Assembly (NCBI GenBank): GCA_029862935.1
Contig: JAOTWK010000130.1
Coordinates: 1 to 8,619, forward strand
DNA: 8,619 bases
Reading direction: 5' to 3'
Origin: Gemmatimonadota bacterium
GTDB lineage: Bacteria; Gemmatimonadota; Gemmatimonadetes; Gemmatimonadales; GWC2-71-9
The number at the start of each line of letters is the position of its first letter. The stretch's first letter is position 1. Both the position numbers and the translations under genes were made by a program. The notes below the pieces were generated by a model, which ran no database searches, was not told the origin of the DNA, and saw only the letters and a program-made list of their open reading frames with translations. This document shows positions 6,629-8,619 of the stretch, in pieces.

Positions 6629-7963
6629 ATGCGCTATACGACCTACTCTAAGTATCTCCCGCAGTTGCTCGACGCGGTGAATCTCGAGGATCTCCTCGAT
6701 CAGCTGAGCGATTTCCTGCTGCAATCAGGATTCGCCGGCGGACCCCACCACCACCCATTCTGGGGCGAGTTCGACGACGATGGCGATCGATCCTTAGATG
6801 CCCTAAAACAGGCCATCATCCAGGCGCTCGCGGAGTCCGGCAAGCTCACCCCGGAGATGCTGCAGGTGCTGCGGGGCGACTCGACGGGAGACCCGGAGCG
6901 TGACGCTGCCATCCAGCAGCAACTGGCCGAGCTGATCGATCAGGTCGTCCAGAAGCTGATCGAGAAGGGGTATCTCAACGTGCAGGACGCGCCCCAGATG
7001 CCTGAGGGGCACCAACCCATGCTCGGGCCCGGCGGGCAAGCCCAGTCGGCGGCGCAGCACGTGCAGTTCAATCTCACGGAGAAGGGTCTGGACTTCCTGG
7101 GCTATCGGGCACTGAGGCACCTGCTAGGGAGCCTCGGCAAGTCGAGCTTTGGCGCGCACGATACCGCGCACCTCGCAACGGGTGTCGAGGCCGAAGCGAC
7201 ATCCAAGCCATACGAGTTCGGCGACACGATGAATCTCGATGTTCCGGAAACGATCAAGCGGGCAGTGGCAAGGCAACACGGTCAAAGACCGTCAGAGGCG
7301 ATCGGCGACGGTCAAGGGACCGCGCCCTTCATCGACCTGGACTACGCGGACCTCATGGTCCACCAATCCGAGTATCGCTCGAGTGCCGCGACCGTGTTGA
7401 TGCTCGACTGCTCGCACTCGATGATTCTCTATGGAGAGGACCGGTTCACACCGGCCAAGAAGGTCGCCTTGGCACTCACGCATCTGATCCGCACGCAATT
7501 CGCCGGCGACACGATCCGTGTGGTGCTATTTCACGATACCGCGGAGGAAATTCCGCTGGCGCGTCTCGCCGAGGCACAGGTGGGACCGTATCACACCAAC
7601 ACCGCTGAAGGGCTCAAGCTGGCCCGTCGCATTCTGCTCTCACAGAAGAAGGACATGCGGCAGATCATCATGATCACCGATGGCAAGCCATCGGCTCTCA
7701 CCCTCCCCGACGGCCGGGTGTACGTCAATTCGATGGGACTCGATCCGAAGATCCTCCGGGAGACCTTCCGCGAGGTGTCGGCGTGCAAACGTGCCGGCAT
7801 CATGATCAACACGTTCATGCTCGCTCGCGAACGAATGTTGGTGGAGTTCGTCAAGAGAGTGTGCGAGATCGCAAGGGGGAAAGCGTACTTCACGAACACG
7901 ATGACGCTGGGACAATACATCTTGATGGACTTCATGCGGCGAAAGACACGAAGGGTGGGGTAG
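6629..7963 (+). CDS. VWA-domain protein, partner of ChlI-like ATPase (COG4867-type)
   Basis: The protein has 444 residues. The N-terminal half is helical and hydrophilic, with a His patch and acidic run at residues 40-53 ([14 protein letters not shown]) and a leucine/glutamine-rich coiled segment near 88-113. A conserved linker contains [13 protein letters not shown], then [17 protein letters not shown]. The C-terminal von Willebrand A domain (about 253-440) has a complete metal-ion-dependent adhesion site: DCSHS (D260, S262, S264), Thr in YHTNT (T323 or T325) and TDG (D351). The domain therefore probably binds Mg2+ and contacts an acidic residue on a partner. This order, helical region, spacer and C-terminal VWA, fits the uncharacterised COG4867 group that pairs with ChlI-like ATPases. 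The ATPase at 3163-4641 is the obvious partner, although an opposing gene lies between. No signal peptide or membrane segment is visible, so it is expected in the cytoplasm. Confidence 0.87.
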   Translation: MRYTTYSKYLPQLLDAVNLEDLLDQLSDFLLQSGFAGGPHHHPFWGEFDDDGDRSLDALKQAIIQALAESGKLTPEMLQVLRGDSTGDPERDAAIQQQLAELIDQVVQKLIEKGYLNVQDAPQMPEGHQPMLGPGGQAQSAAQHVQFNLTEKGLDFLGYRALRHLLGSLGKSSFGAHDTAHLATGVEAEATSKPYEFGDTMNLDVPETIKRAVARQHGQRPSEAIGDGQGTAPFIDLDYADLMVHQSEYRSSAATVLMLDCSHSMILYGEDRFTPAKKVALALTHLIRTQFAGDTIRVVLFHDTAEEIPLARLAEAQVGPYHTNTAEGLKLARRILLSQKKDMRQIIMITDGKPSALTLPDGRVYVNSMGLDPKILRETFREVSACKRAGIMINTFMLARERMLVEFVKRVCEIARGKAYFTNTMTLGQYILMDFMRRKTRRVG

Positions 7964-7970
7964 CACCTTT
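7951..7970 (+). terminator. Possible weak terminator at the end of the VWA gene
   Basis: AAGGGTG (7951-7957) can pair with CACCTTT (7964-7970) through seven pairs, one of them G-U, around the loop GGGTAG that contains the stop codon. A T-rich tract (TTTT at 7981-7984) follows only after 10 bases, so the fit to an intrinsic terminator is poor. Confidence 0.22.
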
Positions 7971-7995
7971 CACCTTTCACTTTTCCCGTTTCACC
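7964..7995. repeat. Degenerate 7-bp tandem repeat (CACCTTT)n
   Basis: Starting right after the VWA stop codon, the sequence reads in heptamers: CACCTTT, CACCTTT, CACTTTT, CCCGTTT, CACC. Two copies are exact and later ones drift by one to three bases, giving about 4.6 units. The array fills most of the 41-bp gap between two convergent stop codons, and a related TTCACCTTTT occurs again at 8579-8588. It is strongly strand-asymmetric (pyrimidine-rich on +), unlike the surrounding coding DNA. Confidence 0.7.
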
Positions 7996-8004
7996 GTGTA
8001 CCGC

Positions 8005-8478
8005 TCACGCTTCGTCGCCCGAAGGCCCATACACCCCTGGTACCTTGAGTCCCGCCGGCCGCATCAATGCGGTGAGCTGGCCTCGATGATGCACCTCGTG
8101 CAGCAACATCACTGACAACGTGTATCCCCGGGTCCAGCGCATCCCGTAGATCTCGTCTTCATCCGCCAGAGACGCATCCGTCCACGATCGTTCAACGGCT
8201 TCCGCCAACGCGCTGGCTGCTCCGCGGTAGGCCGTCAGTATCTCGCGGGCCCGCGGCGGGCGTCCGACCGATTTGCTCGGAGCCTCGAACGCGAGACCCG
8301 TCTTTGCAACGATTTCCTGTTGTGACACCACGATGTGCCACGCGAGCTCACCCAGCGTGCGCTGGCCTTCTGCAATAGCCACATCGAGCGATTCATCCGT
8401 GAGTTCGGCCAAGACACGCGTCGTCTGTGCCGATTCGTGCTTCCACATGGAGAGGAATTGCTGGAGCGTTGTAAACAC
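8005..8478 (-). CDS. DinB-family protein (putative metal-dependent enzyme)
   Basis: The protein has 157 residues from GTG 8478. An ATG at 8448 is possible but would delete most of the first helix. It is a four-helix-bundle protein of the DinB/YfiT superfamily. Helix 1 is FLSMWKHESAQTTRVLAEL, helix 2 carries His48 in TLGELAWHIV, and a later helix carries LHEVHHRGQ with His127 and His131. H48, H127 and H131 form the triad that binds a divalent metal in this family. Members act as thiol-dependent transferases, isomerases or hydrolases, and many have no known reaction; nothing here fixes the substrate. The absence of a signal peptide suggests the cytoplasm. It converges on the VWA gene across the 7-bp repeat. 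The Shine-Dalgarno sequence is weak, and no clear promoter is visible in the first 80 bp upstream. Confidence 0.85.
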   Translation of the reverse strand: MFTTLQQFLSMWKHESAQTTRVLAELTDESLDVAIAEGQRTLGELAWHIVVSQQEIVAKTGLAFEAPSKSVGRPPRAREILTAYRGAASALAEAVERSWTDASLADEDEIYGMRWTRGYTLSVMLLHEVHHRGQLTALMRPAGLKVPGVYGPSGDEA

Positions 8479-8549
8479 AGGTCTCGCTCAACTCGAGGAG
8501 TCGTTCTACCGTACAGTCTTCGTCCGCTCGACGCCAGCACCACTCACGA

Positions 8550-8579
8550 CTGACCACGCACGACTCACCTTGTTATCTT
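8550..8579 (+). promoter_or_regulatory. Candidate promoter for a gene beyond the right edge
   Basis: CTGACC (8550-8555) and TATCTT (8574-8579), 18 bp apart, each match the sigma-70 type consensus at four of six positions. The spacing to the Shine-Dalgarno-like GAGGAAA further on fits a short 5' leader. The stretch 8479-8619 contains no gene of its own that I can support. Confidence 0.33.
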
Positions 8580-8603
8580 CACCTTTTCGCCGACACTCTC
8601 CAC

Positions 8604-8610
8604 GAGGAAA
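8604..8610 (+). promoter_or_regulatory. Shine-Dalgarno-like site of the next gene
   Basis: GAGGAAA lies 9 bases before the end of the window with no start codon yet in view. A start within the first few bases after position 8619 would give a normal spacing, so a + strand gene probably begins there, divergent from the DinB gene. Confidence 0.4.
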
Positions 8611-8619
8611 CCGCTCTCC

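Noticed and set aside
5848..6630. 260-codon minus-strand frame overlapping the MFS gene
   Set aside because: It is a shifted reading of the MFS gene: Arg/Gly/His-rich with no membrane segments, whereas the MFS frame gives 12 hydrophobic helices and motif A.

Overview
The window is a 8.6-kb stretch of dense, GC-rich bacterial chromosome with GTG as well as ATG starts. The gene mix is a Tat-exported glycosidase-like protein, a tiny lipoprotein rich in Pro/Thr/Asp-Thr-Val, a ChlI-like ATPase with its VWA partner, and a DinB protein. This fits a free-living Gram-negative bacterium. My best guess is Gemmatimonadota, or less likely Acidobacteriota, but this rests on protein flavour only. I see no rRNA, tRNA, transposase, phage gene or CRISPR array.

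Layout. Positions 1-443 (+) hold the 3' end of a class V aminotransferase / cysteine-desulfurase-like PLP enzyme. Positions 460-636 (-) hold a 58-residue putative lipoprotein with a textbook Shine-Dalgarno sequence, which is easily missed because longer false frames cover it. Positions 747-3083 (+) encode a large Tat-exported protein with the fold signature of GH38 alpha-mannosidases, but the usual HxD catalytic-site motif appears to be lost. Positions 3163-4641 (+) encode a ChlI/BchI-type AAA+ ATPase, followed 11 bp later by a cytidylate kinase-like protein (4653-5288). A 12-TM MFS exporter lies on the opposite strand (5295-6572). The VWA-domain partner of the ATPase follows at 6629-7963 (+), divergent from the MFS gene. 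A DinB-family protein closes the window at 8005-8478 (-). At the right edge a promoter-like element and a Shine-Dalgarno sequence point to a (+) gene starting at or just beyond position 8619.

How the genes fit together. The most interesting unit is the ATPase plus VWA pair. Such pairs (ChlI/ChlD, CoxD/CoxE, NorQ/NorD, RavA/ViaA) act as ATP-driven machines that insert metals or remodel metalloproteins. Here there is no chelatase large subunit (BchH/CobN) in view, so the client is unknown. The two genes are on the same strand but separated by a cytidylate kinase-like gene and an opposing transporter. The other genes look like independent transcription units, and convergent neighbours are packed with gaps of 6, 16 and 41 bp. 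The 41-bp gap is mostly a degenerate 7-bp tandem repeat.
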